Below are positions 52,934 to 63,828 of a stretch of DNA of 64,000 nucleotides, in pieces. The translations under genes were made by a program, and so were the position numbers. Under the pieces are notes generated by a model. That model was not told where the DNA came from and ran no database searches. It saw only the letters and a list, made by a program, of their open reading frames with translations. The stretch's first letter is position 1. Each line of letters starts with the position of its first letter. Source of the stretch: Pyrenula massariospora (Eukaryota; Ascomycota; Eurotiomycetes; Pyrenulales; Pyrenulaceae); contig JAGFMI010000002.1 in NCBI GenBank assembly GCA_021030905.1, forward strand, positions 434,001 to 498,000. The letters are read 5' to 3'.

Positions 52934-54352
52934 ATGGTTCTCGACGAGCGGGGATCGAGAAACCAAGAGGAGCATCTTCTCTCAGAGACAAGCTCTACAG
53001 ACAATGACAATTGGAGCACGCTGAGAATGAGCAGATTCTTGAACCATTCCTTACTCTCCGAATACCAGTTCAAGAAAGGGTCTTGGTGGTCGCCAACCGT
53101 CAGAACGAGACGTCACTATTTCCTATTCGTTGGTCTCTTTGCTATCGTTGCCATCCTTTTCTTTACACAAGCCTTCATCCCGGCTTCACTGTACGCCGGG
53201 CCTGTCCAGCAGAAGCAGAAAGCTCTTATTCCTGGCTCTTCCGACACTGCAGTCCTTAAAAATGCTACGATTGTTGGCGTTGTGTTTTACGGTCGACGAA
53301 GTCGAGCTTCGATCTTGAATTGTTATCTGCAGCGGAATCTTGTGAGCAATGGTGGAGTACTGAGTGAAGTCTATTGGTCCGTAAATACGGATGATACTGA
53401 TGATCTGGCGTACTTGGACGATCTCATGAACACGACGCCTTCGTACCGCAAAATCTATCCAAAAGCTGTTAATGGCGGCAAGGCGAATTTCAAAGACATC
53501 TGGAATTCTGTCTTAAAGCCGGGAAATGTTTATGTTAAGTTCGACGACGACGTGGTCTTTATCGAAGACGATGCCATTACGCAGATGGTGGACGCCCTTC
53601 AGACTCGGTCTGATACAGTGGTGGTCTCTGCAAACATGGTGAATTCGCCGGAGTTTAATTGGGTTCATTACCATCTAGGCGCGGTGCATCCGTTTCTGCC
53701 AGAGCTTCCGTCAGAAAATGCCACAGTATCCTCCGACAATAGCTCGACGTGGAAGATCTCGCAGCTTCCTTGGTGGGATGGTCCCAAATCAGTTGCATCT
53801 CCGGAATTAGAGAATTTCGAACAATTTTTCAAAGAGCAACAGTATTGGGATCCGAAGCTCGGCGGTATTCCTCAGCACCGCTGGTTACCACTGAAAGACC
53901 CTATGGATATTTCCCGCACCCCAATCACGCAGGGATCTTACGACGCCTTCGGAACGGGTCAGTGGAGCTGGGCGATAGCAGCGCAACAGTTGTATTCGTT
54001 TCTTCAAAATCTGGAAGATGGGACCACAGCACTGTATCACATGAACGGCCATTCGTCGCTGTGGGATCAAGCCGGCGACCGATACAGCATCAATATGGTG
54101 GCTCTTCGGGGTGAAGACCTACTAGAACACATGCACGTCGCAGAGATGGAACACATAGTCGACGAGCCATTCATCACGCAAAGACTTCCACAGTTGACAA
54201 AGCGAAGATTCTTGGTGCACACTGGAGCGCTAGCAGTCCATTATGCTTTCTCTCCGCAACGGGAGATAGACAAGACGGACCTTCTATCGCGATATAAAGC
54301 GTACGCAGAAGAGAATGTGTGCCGTGGAGGTGATTTCATTCAGCCTGCATAG
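52934..54352 (+). CDS. Type II membrane protein, glycosyltransferase-like (DDD motif)
   Basis: ATG 52934 opens a 472-residue frame; the upstream in-frame TTG is not a likely start. Topology is type II: about 60 cytosolic residues, one membrane span at about residues 61-85 (YFLFVGLFAIVAILFFTQAF), then a lumenal domain with several sequons (NATI, NTTP, NATV, NSST). In that domain ATIVGVVFYGRRSRASILNC, then LSEVYWSVNTDDTDD and VYVKFDDDVVFIEDDA (D204-D206) resemble the GT-A nucleotide-sugar site with a DxD motif. This suggests a Golgi glycosyltransferase. The donor and acceptor sugars cannot be told. Related uncharacterised proteins are common in filamentous ascomycetes. The C-terminus ends in a hydrophilic AEENVCRGGDFIQPA. 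Confidence 0.72.
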   Translation: MVLDERGSRNQEEHLLSETSSTDNDNWSTLRMSRFLNHSLLSEYQFKKGSWWSPTVRTRRHYFLFVGLFAIVAILFFTQAFIPASLYAGPVQQKQKALIPGSSDTAVLKNATIVGVVFYGRRSRASILNCYLQRNLVSNGGVLSEVYWSVNTDDTDDLAYLDDLMNTTPSYRKIYPKAVNGGKANFKDIWNSVLKPGNVYVKFDDDVVFIEDDAITQMVDALQTRSDTVVVSANMVNSPEFNWVHYHLGAVHPFLPELPSENATVSSDNSSTWKISQLPWWDGPKSVASPELENFEQFFKEQQYWDPKLGGIPQHRWLPLKDPMDISRTPITQGSYDAFGTGQWSWAIAAQQLYSFLQNLEDGTTALYHMNGHSSLWDQAGDRYSINMVALRGEDLLEHMHVAEMEHIVDEPFITQRLPQLTKRRFLVHTGALAVHYAFSPQREIDKTDLLSRYKAYAEENVCRGGDFIQPA

Positions 54353-55218
54353 TGACAGGCTTGGTGTTTATAGTGCAATATGAGATAGCAATTGCTGATA
54401 GGCGGAGAAGTTCCTAGATCATCCATATTACCATTTTGCGGCATGATCCACTATCTTGGCCGAATGCCGGAAATCAGGTCGATTTTGCTTTAGCATTGTA
54501 TCGTACCATAGAAGGATACAATTAAGAGTAGCATGTATCGACTGTTCATGCTTTCGACCTCTCTGTGATACTTCAAATCCTTCGCCGTGTCAAAGCCTGC
54601 AGTTCACCATTCTGATTTTGTAAAGCCTTGAGCGATTGTCTTCAGCAGACAGGGTGGCCATACCTTACCTTGAAAAGAACGTGTCCTTCGGCAGTGGCAT
54701 GAAAGAACGGAATGAAAGCTGCATTTCCCCTGGCGACGTCTTGACAACGGTCGGCATTGCCTCGGTCTGTTTCCGACTGTCAACAGCTCCTGAGACGTTG
54801 AGATGGTCGCTCGTGTAATGGGGGAAGCCGAAATAATGGGGGCGAGGAATGTTGCGCACGGGCCACACTGTTTCTTGTCACAGTTTCTCGCTTGCAGTGC
54901 CGTTGTCTGTGTTCCTTTTTAAACTTTATACATACTGAATAGCAGTCCTGGAGAGGAGATTTGCGACCTTTGTACTTGGAGAAACTTTCCATGAGTGCTA
55001 TCATCATCCTCAAAGGTCGGATGTGACACGCCCGTCCCAAATTTGGCTTGCTTTCAGGTCACTACAGCAGATGGCATGACGAAACGATGCGAGATTTTGC
55101 CTCCTACTATCTATCAGAACTGCTTTGGGCAGATTATGAAATTCAAAAAATCTCGTGAACGAAGAAAGACCCTGCCTGTCCATCTTAGAACCGAGACGCC
55201 TTGAGACTCAAGGCTAAA
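54353..55218. other. Intergenic region
   Basis: 866 nt between the glycosyltransferase-like gene and the nucleoporin gene. Short chance ORFs only. Confidence 0.35.
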
Positions 55219-57528
55219 ATGGCTATCTGCAAATATTTTCTCCAGGGCAACTGCCGGTTTGGAGGTATTACCCGCATCTCTAATGCTATTTCACAATACT
55301 TGTCTCTTCATCCCGAAGGCCGTTTCAGGTTACTGTGTCGTGAAATTCATCATAGCTGACGAATACCTGCAGAAAATTGCAGATTTGACCATCCAGATGC
55401 CAAGGCCAAAGGGTTTGCATCACAAAACCGCTTTGGAGCTTTCCAGAGTCCGGCCAGCGGAGGAAGTCCTAATTCTAGTAGGTCAACAAAACATTGTTAC
55501 GTCAGCGTAGCTTCAGTCCCAGTCGCGTGATCGATCGTGTTTTTATTACTCTCTCCCTCACCTTGCTATTCACGTTGAATATCACCTTGGTGAAGCTGGA
55601 ACAGTTTGTTTCCATTTTTTCTCAGACATGTCTGGCCTTGAAGCAAGCAGGTGGGGAAATACCTCTCGACCTACTGGAGAAGGGTTCAAACGCTTTTCCA
55701 GTACGTTTCAATTAGCGTGCCCGCAATTCAGTATCAGGCGCGGCTCCCAAACGGAGCGCGGCTCATAGTATACTTCTTATGAATGTTCATTGTCAGCCTT
55801 CACTATTAATTCTTGTGTTCACTGGACTTGGACGAGCTTTGAGCTGACACAGTACTCAACAGGTAAAAGTTACTCCGTGTGGGTGAGATCATACTCTCTA
55901 GAAACGCCTAGCTGACGACGGAAGCTGGAATCTCACCGACGAGGACATTTCCAACGACCTCACAGAGAAGAAAGGACGCCCTCAATGGGTCTTTTCATCT
56001 TATTCGCCTGGGAAGAACGTTCCCTCCTCATTGCTGCCAGATAACGAGCTCAGCCCGGAAGAGCTGCGCCTCCGCTTCTACGACCAAGCTAAACTTGGCA
56101 ATGCGGAGCAGGCCAATCAGGAAGCTTTGCAGGGGTATGCGAAATGTGTGCGCGACATGAACGAAGTAAAGAGCAGCATCGGGAAGATCAAAGAATTTCT
56201 AGAAGCAAAGGAAAAAGAGCACCCGAATCGGTACGACTTATGCAAGATTGACGGTAAGAAGTCTCTTGAACAGGTTAGAGAAGAGGCAAGGGCGGCATCT
56301 CAGACCAAAACTTCTTTTGGAGGAGGTTTTTCTTCAGGATTCGGAAAACCAGCTTTTGGTCAGTCCACGAACAGTGCCTCATTTGGTCAGCCTGCATCAT
56401 CCACTTCTGCCTTTGGAAGACCGCCTTTAGGACAGCCTAATCAATCCAGTACATTCGGAAAGTCTGCTTTCGGAGCACCTGCTTTTGGTCAAGCTACTCA
56501 ACCGAGCACTTCCTTCGGCCAACCAGGTGGGGGGAGTTTTGGATCTTCAGGTTTTGGACAACCAGCTCAAACTGGCACAATCTTCGGAAAACCATCCATT
56601 GCGAATCAACCTACGACTTTTGGCAACACTGCGCCTGCATTTGGCCCACAGCAATCAACGTTTGGACAGACAGCCGCCCAAACGACAGGCTTTGGCCAAG
56701 GATCCACGCAGAAAAGTCCTTTCGGTCAGATATCTCAGTCTCAGACAAGTACATTTGGGAAGCCGGCATTCGGTCAGACAGAGACAAATCAGAAACCCTT
56801 ATTCGGCCAGCCATTTTCAGCTCAGAATGGCGCATTTGGCAAGCCAGCCTTTGGCCAACCCTCGGCAGGGAGTGGCAGTGGCATCAGTTCGGGACTTGGC
56901 AATGGAGGATCAACACAACAGCCACAAGGGCACAATGCGTTTGGCGTCAATAATGATAACCCTGCAACAAATGAAAAAGGCTTCGGCGCGCCTGCTAACG
57001 TAGGGTTTTCTTCTGCGATGGGATTTGCGACCGAAACACTGTCTGCAGGAGCTAAAAGCACATTGACAGGCAAGGCCGATGCACCGGTTCATCCTACGCA
57101 ACGGCTCCCGCCTATGTCCAGCTCCAACACGAGATATACTGGCTCCGGATCAAACCAAAAGCTAACTATGTACCGGGGGCGGTCGGTCAAATTAGTCAAT
57201 GACCATCCCTGTTACGACCGTGGCGATGGAAAGGGCTACGAGAGAGTCTGGTTTCCAGAAGGCAAGCAGACTGACGGGATAAAACCTGGTGCAGCAACTA
57301 GTCTTTTACCGCAGGACACCGAAGCAGGACCAGAGAAGTACACTCCCGAGGTGTGTAAAGTCCAATGATTGTATCTTGCAATTTTTCGGTGATGATTGAT
57401 GTTAACGATCACGTCTATTGCAGATTGAGAACGCTTACAAACGCCTATATGAGACCGGTGACTTCGATCCAAAAACGCTCGTTCCCGAAGTGCCACCGAA
57501 AAGAGAATGGGGTGAATTTGACTTTTGA
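55219..57528 (+). CDS. Nup42-type CCCH zinc-finger FG nucleoporin
   Basis: Exons 55219-55264, 55373-55477, 55912-57350 and 57424-57528 are proposed, about 564 residues. Exons 1 and 2 join to form a CCCH finger, MAICKYFLQGNCRFGENCRF then DHPDAK, spaced C-x7-C-x5-C-x3-H. Exon 3 begins DDGSWNLTDEDISNDLTEKK, carries a helical segment (SPEELRLRFYDQAKLGNAEQ), and then a long FG-repeat region with FG and GFG units (SFGGGFSSGFGKPAFGQSTN) at residues about 160-390. The last exon adds the conserved tail LVPEVPPKREWGEFDF, typical of the family. Nup42/Rip1 sits on the cytoplasmic face of the nuclear pore, where it works with Gle1 in mRNA export. The join between exons 2 and 3 is uncertain: the 434-nt gap is long for this genome and may hide one more exon. 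Confidence 0.82.
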
Positions 57529-57875
57529 GGCTGGAGCTCAATGCCGCTTTGATATCTGCGAGACTCCGTCATGGGCCTGCAAAGGGGTAAAGCCGACAGA
57601 TCTGAGTTCAGCGAGGACGTTGATGGCTCTCGAGGGATATATATTATAAAACGAGTTGAAGATAATAGACTTTGCATAGTACGACACCTCGAAAATTCTA
57701 CTCATTTCGAGATACGTAATGCGGTTCGCACATCTTGTAGCCTTACGCATGTCCATCACTCAATCCATCTTACAATTCAAATAGAAATTGTATGAGAACC
57801 ATGTGACCTGACCCATAGAATTGAGATGATCGGTCTACCAAAGCGCTGTATGTCTTGCAGGCTCAAACAGTCTTC

Positions 57876-58354
57876 TTACTGTGCGATCGTAACCTCCACC
57901 TCCACTCCCGCCTCAATATTGATAATGATCGCTTTGACCACCTCAGTCGGTGCCTGCAGGTCGATCAAGCGTTTGTGAATCCTTTGTTCATAAGTATCCC
58001 TGTAAAGAATAAGTCATCTTCAATAAGATTATTAAATATCTTGTTTGAGTTCGAACCATGTTTTGCTCCCCTCACCGCAGGGCGTCTTGCGGGTGGTAAC
58101 CTTGAGCGTCTTGGTTGGCAAGCGTACCGGACCCTTGACGCGGAGATTCTTCGTACGGGCACGCTCGAGAAGCTCGCTGCAGACTTTTTCCAGGGACTGG
58201 ACTTTGCGAGATGTCAGTGTGATGCGGATTTTGTGGACTTTCTGCGGCAGAGTATCGACGTTAGATGCGATATGTGAACAGAAGTATCACGGTTTCATGG
58301 AATATTTACCGGCCCCTCGCCGAAGTCTTTGTCACCTTTGCCAAAGCCGGACAT
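57876..58354 (-). CDS. Small-subunit ribosomal protein uS10 (Rps20)
   Basis: Exons 58310-58354, 58057-58241 and 57876-57999 (introns 68 and 57 nt) encode 117 residues, the usual length. The sequence is [15 protein letters not shown], then [80 protein letters not shown] and [20 protein letters not shown] ending AQ. All family blocks are intact. uS10 lies in the head of the 40S subunit. The codon use looks biased to C-ending codons as expected for a highly expressed gene. It faces the nucleoporin gene tail to tail (347 nt between stops). Confidence 0.95.
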
Positions 58355-59008
58355 TTTGACGGTCGAGTGGGATTAACTGTAGAATGGAGTTGAGCTAAAT
58401 AGGAAGCTGTCAGTATTTGAGATCAGGGTCGCAAGGTGTAGTAACCGCACCGAAGAGTAGGAATGCCAATCACGACCTGAACAGCAAGGTTCGGTAAGGT
58501 GATGAAAGGCTGATTATGGGTGATGGGGTTGATGTGCGAACGCTGCTTGAATCTACTAGGTTTTTACGATCGAGGGACTGTGCGATGAAAATCTTGGCGC
58601 CTGGTTTTGCGCTAGCCACTTTGGGTGCCAAGTTTGCCCATATAACATACAAGCCCTGGTGAAGCAATCTGTTTGTGATCGCATTTGCCATTTATTCAAC
58701 ATGCGTGCATGATAGGCGTCAAGTTGATACCTTCATATTCACACGTACTTTTCCTTGCTCCTGAGGATCCGTCCAGCCCTTCGCTAGCGATCAAAGGCCG
58801 ACCAAAGCTACAATTCTGCCAGCGTTGACAGGATTCTCTGGAATGACCTAGCTGTCTATCTGAACGCCGAACAATTCACCATCCAATGCCAATTTGCCAT
58901 CCCTGTTGCCTTGATGTAGTTCTCTTACAAACTACATAGGTTTTCTTATGCTCTGAAATTTCTATTTAAATCCAGGTCCTTCTACTAGCTCTCCTCCTCC
59001 TCATCCCA
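58355..59008. promoter_or_regulatory. Divergent region between uS10 and the CUE-domain gene
   Basis: 654 nt between two head-to-head genes. A minus-strand ORF at 58470-58691 (73 codons, ATG start) may be a chance or leader ORF. The segment before 59009 is C/T-rich (CTCTCCTCCTCCTCATCCC), typical of a fungal leader. Confidence 0.4.
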
Positions 59009-61078
59009 ATGATGCAGAGCAAAATACTACCCTTAGTACCATGGCCGCCGCCTTCGGTCCGCTCCGTACTTATGCCGAATGAGTGGCTTATGTGTCTTGA
59101 CTCTTGGATATTCGCCGTCGAAACGCGACTCAAGCTCCCCTCGAAGCAATTTGAAGAGTTGTCTGATTCGTCAACGGCTTTAGGCATCGATTTTGTGGAA
59201 GCTTACATTTCTGACTTAGAGCATGATGATGCGCATGGCCAAGATCAAGGTTCCAATACTGCGGACGGCAGGTTATGGAGAGCCACCTTCTTGCTCATTA
59301 AGCGAATACTATCAGAGATTGAACCAGTTGAACCTTTGTTAAAGAATGGACTATTCAATTTCCTTTCGAATCTCTGTTCGGTCTACAAATCTATCTCAAC
59401 ATTGAAACAAACTCTTACAAACGCCTGGCAGAGAGCTTCACTGGACGTTAGGACAGCCGTAGAGCGGGCTAAGGGCGCGACAACAGCCTTGTTGTCCCCA
59501 GCGAAGGCATATGACAGTTCAGCAATCCTTGAATCATTGCGCCGTTTTTTAAACCTGACGCGCTTCTTGCCAGATGTCGGACTTGCATGGTTGACAGGAT
59601 CAGATTTTCTTGAGGGACTGGATTCAGCCTACGAACATTTTCAACCCCTAATCCAGCCGGACCGGGATGTTTTGCTAGCGCTAACGACATCTTTATATCG
59701 CTCTCTGCTTACATTAATGGAACTTCACCCTCCTCAGACCTCACTTCTTTTCGATCACCTTTACGCATTGAAACATCTTCAGGAGGACCGTGCGATCAAT
59801 GGTAGGAAAACCCCCACTCTGCTCGTTGATGTACTTTGCTCAACCGCTTTACTGAATCGTCTTGATCATTTTATTTCCGGATCTTTTCAAAAGCGTGGTA
59901 CAGATATTTTAAATGACTTCAAAGCGTACAGAGCTCATGGTATGTCTCTCCAACCACCGCTTGGAAGGCGTAAACCTCGAACGAAGAACAAAGGCAAGGC
60001 AACAGTGTTCTTGAACAATGACGAGCTTCAAATACATTCCCTGGCCCTGGTTACCCAAGTTCAAGATCTTTTCCCGGACGTGTCTGCGGAATACATATCA
60101 CAGCTTTTATCGCATTTTGGTGATGATGTGGAAGCGGTAACAGCTGCTCTGCTTGAGCCTGATTCTCTCCCTGCTATCATTAGACAAGAACGTTCCAGAG
60201 TAAAATCAAGTGGTGCCTTATCGCCTATGGAAAGGAGCATTGCACCGATGAACGACAGACGCAATGTTTTTGACGCAGATGACTTTTCAAATCTTCGCGT
60301 TTCATCGTCACAGCTCCACTACGGCAAGTATGATGAGGAACCTTCATACGATCTGCCGTCATCCGAAAAGTCTGGTCAGAAAGCTGCAGTTCTCTCTGCT
60401 CTTGCGACTTTTGATTCAGATTCCGATGAGCGAGACGATACTTACGATGTCGCGGATGTTGGAGGCACGGTGGATTCAGCATTGCCAGGCACGGATGATG
60501 TAGAGGTACTGCCGGTAAAACGGGAGTTACAATCGAAGCAAGAGCAGGGCATTGGACAAAATCAGCAAAATCAACAAAATGACTTAATATTATTTCGGGC
60601 CTGGAAAAGTGATCAAAGTCTATTCCTGAGGGACTCAAATACTCGACTCGGTCCTCCTAGGATGCAGCTCAAGCGTGAGATGAATTGGACAGACGAGCAG
60701 ATCGAAGGATGGGCAATTATGCTACGAAAAGATCAAAACAAGATCAATCGACTTGAGCGAAGACTCGCGTTTGAAGGAACTATTGGCGCTCCTGCTGGGC
60801 AGCCGTCACTCGACCGATCAGCGTGGAGAGCTCCTGACATCGGGAGTGATACGGATGTTGAGGAGGAGCATTCTAATAAGAGCGGATCTTTTCGCGGGAT
60901 AGGCAGAGGAACGTATCGAGCCAGACCTGGGGATGTTGCTGGTTCCTCAAGAGACGCTGCGACACAAGCAGCTCGGCGGAGGAAGGAACAGCGCAAAGGT
61001 GGGAGGGGAGGTGGGAATCATGGGAGGAGAGAAGGGAGGGCGAAAAAGATGGGGCGAGGCTTTGGAGCGCCGATGTGA
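59009..61078 (+). CDS. CUE-domain protein, CUE3/ASCC2-like (ribosome quality control)
   Basis: A 689-residue single-exon protein. Residues about 1-310 are helical and match the N-terminal domain of ASCC2/Cue3 proteins (PPPSVRSVLMPNEWLMCLDS, LFDHLYALKHL). Residues about 345-388 are a CUE domain (LALVTQVQDLFPDVSAEYIS then QLLSHFGDDVEAVTAALLEP), which binds ubiquitin through its FP and LL motifs. The tail is acidic, then Arg/Gly-rich (RRRKEQRKGGRGGGNHGRRE), as in the yeast protein. Yeast Cue3 (Rqt3) is part of the RQT complex with the helicase Slh1, which splits stalled, ubiquitinated ribosomes. The start could be either of two adjacent ATGs (59009, 59012). Neither helicase nor other RQT gene is in the window. 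Confidence 0.85.
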   Translation: MMQSKILPLVPWPPPSVRSVLMPNEWLMCLDSWIFAVETRLKLPSKQFEELSDSSTALGIDFVEAYISDLEHDDAHGQDQGSNTADGRLWRATFLLIKRILSEIEPVEPLLKNGLFNFLSNLCSVYKSISTLKQTLTNAWQRASLDVRTAVERAKGATTALLSPAKAYDSSAILESLRRFLNLTRFLPDVGLAWLTGSDFLEGLDSAYEHFQPLIQPDRDVLLALTTSLYRSLLTLMELHPPQTSLLFDHLYALKHLQEDRAINGRKTPTLLVDVLCSTALLNRLDHFISGSFQKRGTDILNDFKAYRAHGMSLQPPLGRRKPRTKNKGKATVFLNNDELQIHSLALVTQVQDLFPDVSAEYISQLLSHFGDDVEAVTAALLEPDSLPAIIRQERSRVKSSGALSPMERSIAPMNDRRNVFDADDFSNLRVSSSQLHYGKYDEEPSYDLPSSEKSGQKAAVLSALATFDSDSDERDDTYDVADVGGTVDSALPGTDDVEVLPVKRELQSKQEQGIGQNQQNQQNDLILFRAWKSDQSLFLRDSNTRLGPPRMQLKREMNWTDEQIEGWAIMLRKDQNKINRLERRLAFEGTIGAPAGQPSLDRSAWRAPDIGSDTDVEEEHSNKSGSFRGIGRGTYRARPGDVAGSSRDAATQAARRRKEQRKGGRGGGNHGRREGRAKKMGRGFGAPM

Positions 61079-61444
61079 AGCTACGGAGTTCAAGGCCCAA
61101 GTTGACGTATGGACAGGCCATACATGGAGGAACACCCATATGCCTCAACTATAGATCTCAGCCTCCCTATGACACCGGGTTGGGCCTCAACTTAATCCTC
61201 CACAATTCTAAAAGCGTAGCAACGAATTCTATGTCTACTAGCCAGAGCCGCACAAGACAAGAGACCGGTGCCAGCAAGTGCGCGGGTCTTGATCTTATGA
61301 CAGACGTGTCGCCTTATTCCCCTTAACTCCGAGGAAGATTCACGACCGTCATGTTTCGAGAAATCTCTGTGAGCTAACTGGCACCCATAGCGGCTCTGCC
61401 ATCGCATGCATGGTCGATCCCGCGTCCCTAATCATTGCTCTCTG
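61079..61444. other. Intergenic region and leader of the GH5 gene
   Basis: 366 nt. It contains an upstream ORF (ATG 61410, MVDPASLIIAL) whose TGA overlaps the chosen ATG of the GH5 gene in the sequence TGATG (61443-61447), a layout suited to reinitiation. An in-frame ATG at 61406 offers a 13-residue longer start. Confidence 0.45.
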
Positions 61445-63828
61445 ATGGCCCCACTTGAGATCGATGGCACCCGCTTCAGAGATGTGCATGGCCGTGAGGT
61501 GACCCTCCGTGGGATCAACGTTGCTGGCGACGCAAAATTTCCCCGATCCCCGAATATTCCCTCACATGAAACCAGTGGTTTCTTCGACGGGGACAACGTC
61601 TCTTTTGTGGGCCGACCGTTTAGTGAAGATGAGGCGCACTCACACTTTGCAAGGCTAAAGAGATGGGGCTACAACACCATACGGTATGTCTTTACGTGGG
61701 AGGCAATCGAGCATGAGGGCCCCGGAAAATACGACGAGGTCTGGATAGAGCATACAATCAGAATCTTGCACTTGGCAAAAGACTATGGCTTCTATGTCTT
61801 CATAGACCCGCATCAGGATGTGGTGAGTTGCTCGGATTGGTCAGAAATCTCTATTTAACATGATTAGTGGTCTCGGTTTTCTGGCGGTTCCGGGGCTCCC
61901 ATGTGGACGCTATACGCTGCCGGTCTGAACCCAGAAGCATTTGCGGTGACACAGGCGGCGTGGGTGCACAACACGTATGCCGACCCAGCTACGTACCCAA
62001 AGATGATCTGGACGACCAATTACTGGCGATTGGCCTGCCAAACGATCTTTACCCTCTTCTTCGGCGGGAAGGATTTCGCACCGAATGCTGTGATTGACGG
62101 GGAGAATATACAAGATTACCTGCAAGGCCATTTTATTGCGGCCTGCAAGCATTTAGCCAAAAGGATCCATGAAGCCGGCGACCTCGAAGACGACTGCGTC
62201 ATTGGATGGGAGAGCATGAATGAACCTAACAGGGGCCTCATCAGCTTTCAAGACCTGTCAGTGATACCACCAGAGCAAAAACTCCAAAAAGGGCCCTCTC
62301 CAACCGCGTGGCAAGCCATTTTGACTGGATCGGGTCGCGCCTGCGAGATTGACACCTGGGACGTTGGCAGCTTCGGTCCGTACAAAAGTGGCAAAGAACT
62401 CATTGATCCGGGAGGCGTGTCGGCCTGGCTTCCAGAAAATTCTGACGACTCAAAATATGGGTGGACGAGGGATCCGCAATGGAAGCTCGGTGAATGTTTG
62501 TGGTCCCAAAACGGAGTGTGGGACCCATCGGAGGATAAACTCCTTAAAAAAGATTACTTTGCTCGGAATCCCCGGACAGGTAAGAAAATGGACTACGAAG
62601 CTTTCACCAATACCTACTTCATGGAACATTTTAGAAAATTCCGTGACGCTATACGCAGCATTCACAAAAAGGCGTTCATACTATGTGAAGCACCTGTCCT
62701 AGAAATACCGCCTGATATCAAAGGCACCGATGATGACGAACCTCGACTTGTCTTTGCATCGCACTACTATGACGGCCTGACATTACTGACTAAGCACTGG
62801 AATAGATATTATAACATCGACGTGTTTGGCGTCCTTCGGGGGAAGTATCTCGCACCAGCATTCGCACTTAAAATTGGTGAAAATGCTATCAGAGCTTGTT
62901 TGAAAGATCAGCTTGAAGCTATCTGTCAGGAGGGTGTTAGGTATTTGGGAACACATCCTTGCTTATTCACCGAGATTGGGATTCCTTACGATATGGATGA
63001 CAAATATGCCTATAAGACTGGTGACTATGCTAGTCAGTCTGCCGCCATGGACGCCAATCATTTTGCGCTAGAGGGCAGCGGTGCAGCTGGCTACACGCTA
63101 TGGGTCTACGTCGCCAGCGTATGTGTAACAAATAATGTGTCTAGGCAAATAACTAACGTTGATTTCAGAACAGCCACGAGTGGGGAGACAATTGGAATGG
63201 AGAGGATCTCTCAATAACGTCCATCGACGACAAAGACCTTTCTCTCTCCCAGCAGCCACTGGGGATTAGTCCCAATGAATCAACGATATCCCTCAGCCCG
63301 GCCTCGCCATCCTTCTCTCACAGTCGATCTGAAACGAACTCACCAGTCACACCTTCCAATGTAAAGGACACTTTAAAAACTCCATCCATCACAACGCAGA
63401 GATCAAGTACATCGGCCGAACTCGGTGCAAATCCTGGGTTGAGAGCGGCAGACGCCTTTGTCCGACCAAGTCCAATCGCCACCTGTGGTCATGTTGTGAA
63501 GTACGGCTTTGACTTGAAAAACTGTACATTTGTGCTTTCACTCGAAACTGAAAAGCCAGTGGAAGAAAGTGCACCGACAATAGTGTTCCTTCCTGAATAT
63601 CATTTTCCCCGTACCAACACGCGGGTGGAGGTTAGCGGAGGAAAGTGGACAATCGACGTGGAAAATGTCGAAGGTGGGTCATTACAGACGTTCCGATGGT
63701 GGCATGGCCAAGGCTCTCATGAGCTGACCATTCGAGGAATCAAGAGAAGACAGGGTGCGCCTGTAGGGGCGGAGCAGGACGAAGGCTACTACGAACAGTG
63801 CCGACAAAGTGGCTGTACCGTGATGTAA
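61445..63828 (+). CDS. GH5 steryl beta-glucosidase (Egh1/EGCrP2/SglA type)
   Basis: Exons 61445-61822, 61868-63118 and 63169-63828 (introns 45 and 50 nt, both phase 0) encode 762 residues, close to yeast Egh1. The protein removes glucose from sterol glucosides, with glucosylceramide cleavage in some relatives. Visible family blocks are EIDGTRFRDVHGREVTLRGI, NTIRYVFTWEAIEHEGPGKY, FYVFIDPHQDVWSRFSGGSG, GWESMNEPN with acid/base Glu245, and LFTEIGIPYD with nucleophile Glu495. The second splice restores WVYVASNSHEWGDNWNGEDL. A Ser/Thr/Pro linker (residues about 555-600) precedes a C-terminal beta-sandwich. No signal peptide is present. The last residues, CRQSGCTVM, end in a CAAX-like CTVM. Start 61445 was chosen over 61406 because the family begins a few residues before this block. 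Confidence 0.9.

Noticed and set aside
55494-55715. 73-codon ORF between nucleoporin exons
   Set aside because: No initiating context and no family blocks; more likely intron sequence of the Nup42-type gene.
58470-58691. 73-codon minus-strand ORF upstream of uS10
   Set aside because: uS10 already has its complete N-terminus at 58354; the ORF shows no homology I recognise.
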